From contig DAOWAN010000011.1 of the NCBI GenBank assembly GCA_030634545.1, forward strand, positions 1 to 34,165: a stretch of 34,165 nt of DNA, read 5' to 3'. Below, piece by piece: positions 1 to 8,872 of this stretch. The position numbers and the translations under genes were made by a program. The notes below the pieces were generated by a model that was not told the DNA's origin, did not search any database, and saw nothing but the letters and a program-made list of their open reading frames with translations. Source of the DNA: Candidatus Nanohalarchaeota archaeon. GTDB lineage: Archaea > EX4484-52 > B79-G9. Every line of letters starts with the position of its first letter. Position 1 is the stretch's first letter.

Positions 1-773
1 AAGATGCCCACCCATTTACCGGCATGATATTTGAAGTAACCGACCCAAACGTAAAACTAGACTTCAAAAAATACATGAACCCAGGTGAAATCACTGTCTT
101 CACACTAAACAAGCTAAAACCCGGCGAATACGACAAAGCAGTCCAGTGCATAATCGACACAATCTTCTCAATCCAGTGGGAAGAATCATCAGACTTAAAA
201 ATGCTCGTCGTCTTCGACGAAGTCCACCGTCTCCTCGAAAAATATGGAGGTAAAGGCGGCTACATTTCACTGGAAAAAGCATGCCGTGAATTCCGTAAAT
301 GGGGTATCGGTCTTGTGATGTGCTCACAGGTCTACTCAGACTTCAAAGAAGCAATACAGGGAAACATCTTAACAGAAATCCAGCTCAACACAAAATCCAT
401 GTCAGACATCGCCAAAGTCAAAGAAAAATACGGCGTCGACTACTCAGAAAAAATATCAAGACAAGGCGTAGGCGTCGGCATGGTCCAGAATCCCAGATAC
501 AACGACGGAAAGCCATGGTTCATACAGTTCCGACCCACAATGCACTCGCCGCACAAGATAACCGAAGAAGAACTAAAACTCTATAAAGAATTCGCAAAAA
601 AACTCGAAAAAATAGAAACAAAAATGGAAAAACTAAAACAAGGAAACGTAAATACCATGGACCTCGAACTTGAGCTAAAACTCGCGAAAACCAAACTAAA
701 ACAAGGTCAATTCAAGATGGCAGAAATCTACATCCAGTCATTGCTAAGCCGCAAAATATTAGGCATGTCATAG
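1..773 (+). CDS. VirB4/HerA-like ATPase, C-terminal part (cut by window edge)
   Basis: The reading frame is open from base 3 with no stop, so the gene starts outside the window; the first ATG (24) is internal. A Walker B strand (MLVVFDEVHRL, about residues 60-70 counted from that ATG) is followed by a conserved arginine-finger/sensor-like stretch (GLVMCSQVYSDFKEAI) and by NTKS and FIQFRP strands typical of the HerA/FtsK/VirB4 ATPase fold. The last 70 residues are a charged helical hairpin, unlike the ATPase core. Such ATPases power pilus assembly, conjugation or protein secretion at the cytoplasmic face of the membrane. The Walker A half lies outside the window. Its position next to coiled-coil, pilin-like and surface proteins suggests it is the motor of that system. 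VirB4-like versus HerA/DUF87 cannot be decided from this half. The gene ends in TAG. Confidence 0.75.
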   Translation, partial: DAHPFTGMIFEVTDPNVKLDFKKYMNPGEITVFTLNKLKPGEYDKAVQCIIDTIFSIQWEESSDLKMLVVFDEVHRLLEKYGGKGGYISLEKACREFRKWGIGLVMCSQVYSDFKEAIQGNILTEIQLNTKSMSDIAKVKEKYGVDYSEKISRQGVGVGMVQNPRYNDGKPWFIQFRPTMHSPHKITEEELKLYKEFAKKLEKIETKMEKLKQGNVNTMDLELELKLAKTKLKQGQFKMAEIYIQSLLSRKILGMS

Positions 774-799
774 AAAAAACAAAGAGAAGATGAATAAAA

Positions 800-1813
800 A
801 TGAATGAAAAACCCCTCCTTTCAAAGCAGGAATATGATCAGATATTGACCAAAGTATTAGACCATATTGAAACGTCAAAACAGATGGCATTTGCTGGCAT
901 AAATAAAATACTCCTTGACGTATATTGGGATATTGGCAAAACATTAAGCGAAAATTCATCTTACGGCACATCCGTAGTTGAGAATTTATCTAACGATTTA
1001 AAAATAAAATATCCTGAAACAAGAGGATTTTCAGTCAGGAATTTATGGAACATGAAAAAGTTTTATGAAACCTACCAAAAACTGCAGACAGTGTCTGCAG
1101 AATTGCTATTCTCAGTCAGTTGGAGCAATCAGATACTGATTTTAGACATTACCCAATCAGATGAAGAGAAAGAGTTTTATTTAAAAATGTGTGTTAAAGA
1201 ACGATGGAGTAACAGAGAGTTGAGGAGGCAAATTGATTCATCATTATATGAACGATACATGCTTGCAGACAAACCTGAAAAAGTAACTGCATTGATACCT
1301 AAGCATGAATCTAAAGACTTGATTAAGCAGTTTAAGGATGATTATGTCCTTGAATTCCTTAATCTAAAAAAGGAATACTCAGAGAAAGAATTAGAAAAAG
1401 CGATTCTGGACAATCTCAAAGACTTCTTCCTGGAATTTGGAAAATCTTTTACATTTATTGGTTCTCAATATATAATTGATATAGGAGGACGGGAAAATAA
1501 AATCGATTTATTATTTTTTCAAAGAGAACTGAAGTGTTTGGTAGCAGTTGATCTCAAGATTAGTGAATTTAAAGCATCCTACGTAGGTCAGATGCAAAAA
1601 TACCTTTCTGCTTTAGATGAAAAAGTGAGACTTCCAGATGAAAAAGAAAGCATTGGTTTAATCCTCTGCAAATCAAAAAACCACGAAGAAGTCAGGTTTG
1701 CCCTTGCAAAAACATTATCTCCAATAAAAGTAGCAAGCTACAAAACAAAGCTCCCGGACAAAGAAACAATACTCAAAAGGTTAGAGCAGTTCAGTATTGA
1801 AAAAATTGTATAA
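800..1813 (+). CDS. yhcG: YhcG-type (DUF1016) PD-(D/E)XK nuclease domain protein
   Basis: A 337-residue protein with the two-part YhcG architecture. The N-terminal DUF1016 helical region contains YPETRGFSVRNLWNMKKFY (about 71-89) and SWSNQILIL (about 107-115). The C-terminal nuclease-like region has IDLLFF (Asp236) and VDLKI (Asp251-x-Lys253), followed by a Gln-containing helix, the expected PD-(D/E)XK order. Family members are linked to DNA recombination and restriction-type functions; the substrate here is unknown. It starts 26 bases after the ATPase stop with no clear TATA box, so it is probably read through from upstream. Its coding strand is locally G-rich (15 G, 7 C in 1201-1260), opposite to the C/A-rich genes on either side, so it may be an acquired cargo gene. 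Confidence 0.85.
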   Translation: MNEKPLLSKQEYDQILTKVLDHIETSKQMAFAGINKILLDVYWDIGKTLSENSSYGTSVVENLSNDLKIKYPETRGFSVRNLWNMKKFYETYQKLQTVSAELLFSVSWSNQILILDITQSDEEKEFYLKMCVKERWSNRELRRQIDSSLYERYMLADKPEKVTALIPKHESKDLIKQFKDDYVLEFLNLKKEYSEKELEKAILDNLKDFFLEFGKSFTFIGSQYIIDIGGRENKIDLLFFQRELKCLVAVDLKISEFKASYVGQMQKYLSALDEKVRLPDEKESIGLILCKSKNHEEVRFALAKTLSPIKVASYKTKLPDKETILKRLEQFSIEKIV

Positions 1814-1892
1814 AAACCTAAAAAAATAATCCAAAAATCAATATAAACCCCAAAAACCAAAAAAGAACATATAGATTTACACGGTGTACATA

Positions 1893-4739
1893 ATGCCAAA
1901 AAAAAATAAAATCAATCTCGACAAGAAAAAAAGCAGCAAACAGCAATCCTCAATTAAAGCATCAGGCACGCCTCAAAAAGACGACAAAGAACTGGAACCC
2001 AAAATAACACAGGATGAATTCAATAATCTCGAAAAAACAGAGCAAAAGAAAAAACTGTTTGGCTTCCTCAAAAGCATGAAAAAAGACAAAACATCAGAAT
2101 CTGACCAGGCTCAGACACAATCTGAACTAGAGAAAAAACTAAATGAAGTCATGCTGAAAACAGAAAAACTAGAAGGCAAACTTGAAATATTCCAGTCATC
2201 AAAATCAGAATCCGGCGAACGCATAGCAAACCTTTCCGAAGAAGTAGGCGAACTAAGATCAATGATATTCTCAAAAGAAGACACATTCGCAAAAATCGAA
2301 GACGAATTCGAAAAAATAAAAGAATCCACCGAACACATGAAACCCGAAAAGATTCACCGCGAACTTGAAGACCATGCTGCTGAAGTAATGAAAGTACAGG
2401 CCGAGATAGAACTCCAAAAAAGTCGCATCAACAACGCAGAAAAGCTCATAGATAAGACCGGGAAAGTCCTCGACAAATTCAAAAGTTACGAAAACTTACT
2501 CGACATCTCAAAAGAAATCAAAAAGCAGACCGAAAAAATAAACGACAGCGAAAAATACACCACTCGTATGGCAGCCAAAACAGAAAAAATATTCGCAGAA
2601 TTAGACAACAGCCTCACAGATTTCCAGAAATACAAAAAAGAACTGGACGACATGAACGAAATGCTCAAAGACACAATAAAATCAATAGATACACTTGAAA
2701 TAAAAACCGACTCACGAATGTCAAAAGAATCATTCTCAAAAATAAAGCAGGAACAGGACAACAAATCCGCAGAACTGGACACAAGAATAAAAGCACTAAA
2801 AGACATCGTAAGCACAATGCTCAACAAGATGTCCACACATGATGCAAATCCTCCTGCCTGCGACCCGACAATCAAATCCGAACTGCACGAAAGCATATTA
2901 AAAGACATCGAATCAACCATCCATACTGGAGTTGACAGCAAACTAAACAAGCAGGCAGACGAACTAAAAGCCAGTATATCACAGGTCACAAATCTGGTCT
3001 CAATAATCATGTCCGATGAGCGCAACTTAAAACAGGACCTCACAAACTTAAAACAAGACATGGACCGGAAAATAGACACAGTCTCTCTCTCAGGACACGA
3101 GACAATCACGCGCATGGAAAAAAAGATCACCGAATCTTCACACACCGTGGCAGACATACTCTCAATATCGCAAAAAAAAGAACACTCTATGCTGCATGAC
3201 CTCGATGTATTAAAACAAAACTCAAGCAAAAGAGCATCCTCAATTTCAGCACTGGAACACAGCCAAAAACTTCATACACGTCGGTTCAACAAAATCTCCG
3301 CATCAGATAATACTCTGAAAACCGCAGTAAAAGAACAAGCATCTACCTTGAATTCAATAAGCGCAAAAATGAATAACTTAAAAAAATACAACACTACATT
3401 AAACAAAATCAAAAAAGACATAACTTCACTAAAAGATTCAAAAGACAACATAAAAGTAGAACTATCCTCAAAATTATCAAAAACAACAGACCAGACAAAC
3501 AAGACCATAAAAGAGATTTCATCAGCATTAGCAACTCTAAAGGATAACCAGATCTACCTTAAAGACAGTATGGACTTAATACCTTCAACTACAATATCGC
3601 AAAAAAAAGAGCACTCTATGCTGCATGACATCGATGTATTAAAACAAAACTCCAGCAAAAGAGCATCCTCAATCTCAGCACTGGAACGCACCCTCAAATA
3701 TCATACAGATCAGTTCAACAAAATCTCTGCATCAGATAATACCCTGAAAACCGCAATAAAAGAACAATCATCTACCTTGGATTCAATAAGCGCAAAAATG
3801 AATGACTTAAAAAAATACGATTCAGCACTAGACAAAATCCAAAACAACATAACTTCACTAAAAGATTCAAAAGACAACATAAAAGAAGAACTATCCTCAA
3901 AATTATCAAAAACAACAGACCAGACAAACAAAACCATAAAAGAGATTTCATCCGCATTAGCAACTCTAAAGGATAACCAGATCTACCTTAAAGACAGTAT
4001 AGACATACCTTCAACAGAAACAGCGCCCACCAACAAAAAAACAAATCCCCAAGACCACAGCCATGAGAAAAATCCCGTACCTCAAAAGCACATAATAAAA
4101 ACACCTGCCGACAATCACCAGAAAATCGAACATCCAGCCAGGACAGACAACATTAAATCAACTATAATCAGCACAACCGCACCTCCGGACACATCCGCAG
4201 TAGAACAACTTCATAAAAATCCAGACAAACAATTACAACACAATAATCCAAAATCATCATTCATTAAAAACACACAGCCCATAGCTCACGAAACACCACG
4301 ACAATCATTATACGAAAAACACGTTGAAAAAGTAAAAAACATATTCCAAAAAATAACACCCGCACAGCCACCCACACAAAAAGAAACAGTGCCAATTAAA
4401 AACCAGACACATTCCCAAACAACCCCTCAACCGATTCACCCTACAAAACAAACAGAATCAGAAAACCTGAAAGAAACCCTAAAAGAATCCATAGAACAAA
4501 ACAGACAACTGGGACATGACCTAAAAAGCGAAATATCGCGCCTAAAATCACTTTACAAGGAAAAGCAGAACCTCATCGAAAACGAAAAAAACACAGGAAA
4601 AGACATATTCCAACAGCAGATTCTTCTGGACAACGCTTCACTTGATTTGAGTATGGCAGAACTAGACCTTCTTGACGGAAACGAGCAGATTACAAAGCAG
4701 AAAATCGAAAAAGTAAGCACCGTACTCGAAAACATCTGA
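1893..4739 (+). CDS. Long coiled-coil protein with internal tandem duplication
   Basis: A 948-residue hydrophilic protein with no signal peptide or membrane segment. I prefer the ATG at 1893 (MPKKNKINLDKKK) over the in-frame GTG at 1884. After a Lys-rich head it is almost all Lys/Glu/Ser/Asp heptad-like helix to about residue 710. A Pro/Thr/His/Asn-rich linker (about 711-850) follows, and then a final helical bundle ending in LSMAELDLLDG. Residues about 424-566 and 567-708 are two near-identical copies of a 143-residue block. It probably acts as a cytoplasmic spacer or scaffold for the neighbouring ATPase and membrane proteins; that role is inferred from context. Possible TATA elements lie at 1840-1847 and 1868-1875. 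I do not recognise a family. Confidence 0.8.
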   Translation: MPKKNKINLDKKKSSKQQSSIKASGTPQKDDKELEPKITQDEFNNLEKTEQKKKLFGFLKSMKKDKTSESDQAQTQSELEKKLNEVMLKTEKLEGKLEIFQSSKSESGERIANLSEEVGELRSMIFSKEDTFAKIEDEFEKIKESTEHMKPEKIHRELEDHAAEVMKVQAEIELQKSRINNAEKLIDKTGKVLDKFKSYENLLDISKEIKKQTEKINDSEKYTTRMAAKTEKIFAELDNSLTDFQKYKKELDDMNEMLKDTIKSIDTLEIKTDSRMSKESFSKIKQEQDNKSAELDTRIKALKDIVSTMLNKMSTHDANPPACDPTIKSELHESILKDIESTIHTGVDSKLNKQADELKASISQVTNLVSIIMSDERNLKQDLTNLKQDMDRKIDTVSLSGHETITRMEKKITESSHTVADILSISQKKEHSMLHDLDVLKQNSSKRASSISALEHSQKLHTRRFNKISASDNTLKTAVKEQASTLNSISAKMNNLKKYNTTLNKIKKDITSLKDSKDNIKVELSSKLSKTTDQTNKTIKEISSALATLKDNQIYLKDSMDLIPSTTISQKKEHSMLHDIDVLKQNSSKRASSISALERTLKYHTDQFNKISASDNTLKTAIKEQSSTLDSISAKMNDLKKYDSALDKIQNNITSLKDSKDNIKEELSSKLSKTTDQTNKTIKEISSALATLKDNQIYLKDSIDIPSTETAPTNKKTNPQDHSHEKNPVPQKHIIKTPADNHQKIEHPARTDNIKSTIISTTAPPDTSAVEQLHKNPDKQLQHNNPKSSFIKNTQPIAHETPRQSLYEKHVEKVKNIFQKITPAQPPTQKETVPIKNQTHSQTTPQPIHPTKQTESENLKETLKESIEQNRQLGHDLKSEISRLKSLYKEKQNLIENEKNTGKDIFQQQILLDNASLDLSMAELDLLDGNEQITKQKIEKVSTVLENI
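3163..4011 (+). repeat. 429-bp in-frame tandem duplication inside the coiled-coil gene
   Basis: Copy 1 runs 3163-3591 and copy 2 runs 3592 to about 4011 (one codon shorter near its end). Both start CAATATCGCAAAAAAAAGA and encode QKKEHSMLHD...LKDNQIYLKDS. Long stretches are identical at the DNA level, including the last 100 bases of each copy, so the duplication is fairly young. The 143-codon period keeps the reading frame. Confidence 0.95.
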
Positions 4740-4779
4740 TGGTGCCTGCGATAACTCTTAATTCTCAATCGTGAACACC

Positions 4780-4956
4780 ATGAAAACCAACAACGAATAT
4801 CCCAAAATAAATTCATTGTGGATGAGAGATACAAAAAACAACAACACAATAATCGAAGGAAAGCTATCAAAACCAGAATTCGCCATCATCAAAGAATGGC
4901 ATCTCTTTGAAAAGATACACCCTAAGTTTGACAGTTTAAGCGATCTTTTATTCTAA
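4780..4956 (+). pseudogene. N-terminal fragment of an RNA ligase-like protein
   Basis: The short reading frame MKTNNEYPKINSLWMRDT followed by IIEGKLSKPEF and LFEKIH resembles the first 50 residues of T4 Rnl2-like/DUF5565 RNA ligases. In that family the sequence EYPKI...RDxxxxxIIEGxxxxPEF...EKxDGTN leads into the nucleotidylated lysine motif. Here the match stops just before KxDG: EKIH is followed by an unrelated tail and a stop. The break coincides with the first copy of the TTTGACAGTT repeat (4927-4936), so the rest of the gene was probably lost by insertion or deletion there. The ligase assignment rests on memory of the family pattern and is moderate. A GTG at 4771 is an alternative start. 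Confidence 0.5.
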
Positions 4957-5467
4957 AAACCCATTGCCAGAAGTGTATTTTGATCAGTTTTTGTTCAATT
5001 TTTTTCATGTACTTCCTTGATTTTTAACTTAGATTCCAGATTTATACTTCTATTTTTTGAGTTGTTTTGAAATTTTTAGCGTTTTTTGCAGACACTAATT
5101 TGACAGTTACAGTGTCGTCATTAGGGTGCGTTTCTTGTGATTTTTAGCTTGTTTTTCAATAGTCTATTTGACAGTTTGTATGAGTATGCTAAGGGAACAT
5201 TTTTCATGCCTCACCATGCTGAAATTCAACTGTCATTTGTAGTTATCAGAACAGAAATTCACTAAAATAACCATAATGAATTTGACAGTTGCGGTGTATT
5301 TTTGTGTAAAACAGCGGAAAACTTACATTTATGCGGATTTTGACCCTAGAAATAATCTTATTCTACTCTAAAAGAGGGTGATTATATAGAAAATGGTCGA
5401 AAAATAAGTTCTTTTTCGCCAACTGTCAAATTGATTTTCCTGCTAAAATAGTGTGCCAAGTGTCAAA
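4927..5467. repeat. Cluster of TTTGACAGTT repeats in a gene-free stretch
   Basis: Exact copies on the plus strand lie at 4927-4936, 5099-5108, 5167-5176 and 5281-5290, with one inverted exact copy at 5421-5430 (AACTGTCAAA). Degenerate inverted copies sit at 5228-5237 and 5458-5467. The copy at 5099 lies inside a 6-bp inverted repeat, GACACT (5091-5096) and AGTGTC (5111-5116). The stretch 4957-5656 has no convincing gene and is T-rich. Its T runs near 4990-5005 could end the upstream transcript. Possible roles are binding sites for a regulator or the remains of a mobile element. Confidence 0.8.
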
Positions 5468-5625
5468 CTTAGGATAAACATCCTGAAACACTAAAGATTC
5501 GAGGCTGTCTAATTTAATTTGAATATTTCAGATAAACACCCCTCAGAAAAACAACAGAGAATCAAGTAACTCTACCGGAAAAGCATTCCTTTTGAGTCAA
5601 AATCCGGACAGAATACCTATGAAAA

Positions 5626-5633
5626 AATATAAA
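5626..5633 (+). promoter_or_regulatory. TATA box of the surface-protein gene
   Basis: AATATAAA is centred about 27 bases before the ATG at 5657, which predicts a leaderless transcript. The purine run just upstream could be a BRE. Confidence 0.65.
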
Positions 5634-5656
5634 CCCTGGCAACCAATTATACAACC

Positions 5657-8600
5657 ATGCAAAAAACACAAAAACTACTCGCATTTTGCCTGATATTCCT
5701 GACCATCATCTTCATTGCAAACCCGGTCTCAGCCTTCAACATAACCACAATCACCCTCTACGACGACGAAAACGGCGCAACTACCACCCCCACAACCACC
5801 ATGACCCCAACAGACGAGATGACCCTCACCTTCAACATAACCGACACCATATCCCTGAAAGAACTATCAATAACAATCTACGACAGCGCACAGACCACAG
5901 AATCCGCATGCTACAACACCGACATCATAGAAAGCGCAAGCAGATGCGCGTGGGTAGAATGGAAAAACAACTCTGGCGAAGAACTCTTCACAAGTCTCCG
6001 CCCCATGCAGACAAGCTGGGCAATAGACAAGCCAAACTCACTCATCACAACATCCTCTTTATCCAGATTTGTCTTCACCCCATCCAGATCATCCCGCTAC
6101 ACCGACGCATCAACATGGACAATCTACATAAGAGCAAACAACGGCACAGAAGAAAAAACAAAATCAATCACCTTAAACAACACCTACTACCTCACACAGA
6201 CAGTCTCAAAAACATCAGTCCTATTCGAACCCGGCAGGAAAGACACAGACAACCACCATCTTGCACAACTCGAATCAAACGGCTATGACCTCACATACAT
6301 CCCGCTCACAATAATCTCAAACGCCCCCTACAACTGGAAAGCAAAATCAACAAACTTCACAGGCGCAGGCACAATAGACGTAGACACAGGCACCTTGGGT
6401 TCAGCCCTCACAGACACCCCCCAAAACCAGCTCTACCTCAACACAACATACACAGACATACAAACATCCCAACCCCCAACAACAGACTCCGGTGACCAGA
6501 AACAGCTATTCATGTGGCTCGACTACCCTGCAAGCGACCCAGACACAACATACACAGCCACCCTCACCCTACAGGCATACATCGAAGCCAACATCACACA
6601 CACGACCATAGAATCAACAGTCTCGATGAGCGCAGGCACAGACAACACAAAACCATGTATAAACATAATCTCACCACTGCCGCTTGCATGGACAAAAAAC
6701 GGACGCATCATAGACTATTTTCTAAACGTAACCGACACACTCTCCGGTTTCATGAACTCCTATGAAACAAAAAAATGTAAAATCTACTTCGGAGGCACAT
6801 TAGTGTCAGAAACATCAGTACAAAAAAACCCAACCTACAACTTAGGCAAATGCACAGGCTCATTCACAGTACCCCAAACCGGCAACAAAAACGTAAACCT
6901 CAACATCACCTTAGAAGACATGTCAGGAAACACAGCATACAACGACACCCTCTGGCTCCAGCTTGACCAGTCATCACTCAATATATCCGACATCGCACTC
7001 GTATCCACATCAAAGCCAAACGACCTTGACTGGTACTTCCTGCCGCAAGACACCCTAAGAATCGTAGGTCACATAACAAATCTGGCAGGCGACGCCGTAA
7101 ATGCAACCATTACCTCCTGGCTGACCATCCCTGGCGCAGCAGTCACAGTAAACTCATCCACAGTCTCATCCTCATCCCCTTACACAACAGATAGCCAAGG
7201 CAACATCGACATAGAATACACATTCACATCATCATCCATAGGTCCAGCAGCCTTATACATCACAGCAGAAGACCAGATGAACAACACAGTCATCTACAAC
7301 AAGACATTCCACATAACAGACTACCTGAACTCCATCCACATACTCACAAACTTCACAGACAAAATATACTCCCAGGGCGACAACATCTCAATTGAGATAG
7401 ACACCAACACAGACGCGTACCCAGTCCACATGGCAAACATCACAGCAATATTAAAAGACACAGACAACGACGCAGTTCGCACCATCCACACAAACACCGG
7501 CACAGACGGCAAAGCCCAATTTTACATAGACATACCAAAAACAAAAGAAGAATACTACACACTCTCCGTAAGCGCAATATCGCCGCTGGACACAACAAAC
7601 ACAGTCTCAAACACAACATCAATCGACACCGAATGGCTGGACATTGAAGTAAACATCCACACACTAGGATACATAGACACAAACCAGAGCACAGAAATAA
7701 GTATCTCTGGTCGCATTGATTACAGCAACGACCCAAACAACAGCACACTGGTAGAAGGAGCTACAATCACATGCCTCATAGAAGGTCCACTCAACTACAA
7801 CGACACAGACACAGTAACAGTAAACTCAACAAGCCAATACTTCTGCAATGGCTTAAAAAACATCACAAAAGCCGGCAACTATCACTTTGAGATAAGCGCC
7901 AAAAAAACCATCAACAACTTCGAAATAAGCGGCTGGAACAGAGCAGAATACATAACCATTACAAACATCTCCGAACTGCAGGCAATACTCACAAACACCA
8001 CACAACCAAAAGATATCTCCTCCTCCCTCAACATAACCTCTTACCCAAAGAAAATCTCCGTCGAACAAGGCAAAAACGCAATATACAACATCACAATAAC
8101 AAACATAGGACATATTGTCAAAAAAAACATAACAGTAAATTTATCCTCAGACGACCAGGAAACACTATCATTTCAATACTCAGGAACAATATCAGAATTA
8201 GAACAAAACAAAGAAATCCCATATACGATAATCATCCAGTCAGAGGACACCTCAAAAATAAAAGAGCATAACATCTCCATATACATTGAATCCTCCGATG
8301 GCTCAAACGCATCCACGACATTCATCCTCAAAATCACACCTGGATTTGCAGAAAAACAAAGAATGAATACAAATCACACAGAACTCAAAACAAGAATATC
8401 AAATCTTCGCAGAAGCTTAAACACCCTTCTACCCTCGAAAAACGAAAACATCATATTTTTGGATAACAAACTTAAAGCCGCAGAACGCCTCTTGAAAGAT
8501 CTGGAACTTGCACTCCAAAACGAAGACTATTCAGATGCAGACAGCACAATTACAGACATTGAACTTAAACTATACAATATCGAAGACATACTTCTGGATG

Positions 8601-8872
8601 AAAAAGAAAATCAAAATAAGATAACACGACAAAACATAATAATAGCAATAATCATAATAATGATCATACTTCTGGCAGCCCTCATGTACTATATGTGGCT
8701 CCCCGAAAAACCCATAAATTATGAATTCGAAAAAAAAGACGAAAAAACACTCACCAGCACAAAAAACACTACAAAAGAAAAAATTCGAAAATACATTGAA
8801 AAGCTAAAAATCAATTTAAAAGAGAATCCAAAATATAATTATCACAGGAAAGACAGGTGGTCATCATCTTAA
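5657..8872 (+). CDS. Large exported Ig-like surface protein with C-terminal membrane anchor
   Basis: A 1071-residue protein. Residues 1-26 form a Sec signal peptide (hydrophobic core, then NPVSA before the predicted cut). The bulk is Thr/Asn/Asp-rich beta-sandwich sequence with many N-x-S/T glycosylation sequons, as in archaeal S-layer-like proteins. Residues about 788-895 look like a CARDB/NEW3-type Ig domain (ISVEQGKNAIYNITITNIGH). A helical stalk (about 905-990), a single membrane span (about 993-1015, rich in Ile) and a basic 56-residue cytoplasmic tail follow. The C-in/N-out single-pass layout fits a surface adhesin or the outer part of an envelope machine. The plus strand is strongly C/A-rich (21 C, 8 G in 6001-6060). 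It overlaps the next gene by 16 bases, so the two are co-expressed. Confidence 0.85.
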   Translation: MQKTQKLLAFCLIFLTIIFIANPVSAFNITTITLYDDENGATTTPTTTMTPTDEMTLTFNITDTISLKELSITIYDSAQTTESACYNTDIIESASRCAWVEWKNNSGEELFTSLRPMQTSWAIDKPNSLITTSSLSRFVFTPSRSSRYTDASTWTIYIRANNGTEEKTKSITLNNTYYLTQTVSKTSVLFEPGRKDTDNHHLAQLESNGYDLTYIPLTIISNAPYNWKAKSTNFTGAGTIDVDTGTLGSALTDTPQNQLYLNTTYTDIQTSQPPTTDSGDQKQLFMWLDYPASDPDTTYTATLTLQAYIEANITHTTIESTVSMSAGTDNTKPCINIISPLPLAWTKNGRIIDYFLNVTDTLSGFMNSYETKKCKIYFGGTLVSETSVQKNPTYNLGKCTGSFTVPQTGNKNVNLNITLEDMSGNTAYNDTLWLQLDQSSLNISDIALVSTSKPNDLDWYFLPQDTLRIVGHITNLAGDAVNATITSWLTIPGAAVTVNSSTVSSSSPYTTDSQGNIDIEYTFTSSSIGPAALYITAEDQMNNTVIYNKTFHITDYLNSIHILTNFTDKIYSQGDNISIEIDTNTDAYPVHMANITAILKDTDNDAVRTIHTNTGTDGKAQFYIDIPKTKEEYYTLSVSAISPLDTTNTVSNTTSIDTEWLDIEVNIHTLGYIDTNQSTEISISGRIDYSNDPNNSTLVEGATITCLIEGPLNYNDTDTVTVNSTSQYFCNGLKNITKAGNYHFEISAKKTINNFEISGWNRAEYITITNISELQAILTNTTQPKDISSSLNITSYPKKISVEQGKNAIYNITITNIGHIVKKNITVNLSSDDQETLSFQYSGTISELEQNKEIPYTIIIQSEDTSKIKEHNISIYIESSDGSNASTTFILKITPGFAEKQRMNTNHTELKTRISNLRRSLNTLLPSKNENIIFLDNKLKAAERLLKDLELALQNEDYSDADSTITDIELKLYNIEDILLDEKENQNKITRQNIIIAIIIIMIILLAALMYYMWLPEKPINYEFEKKDEKTLTSTKNTTKEKIRKYIEKLKINLKENPKYNYHRKDRWSSS

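Noticed and set aside
2486-3229. Open frame of 247 codons on the minus strand within the coiled-coil gene
   Set aside because: Shadow of the Lys/Ser-rich plus-strand gene; Phe/Ser/Cys-rich composition and no promoter.
4927-5467. CRISPR array
   Set aside because: The repeats are only 10 bases, irregularly spaced and present in both orientations; no cas genes are nearby.
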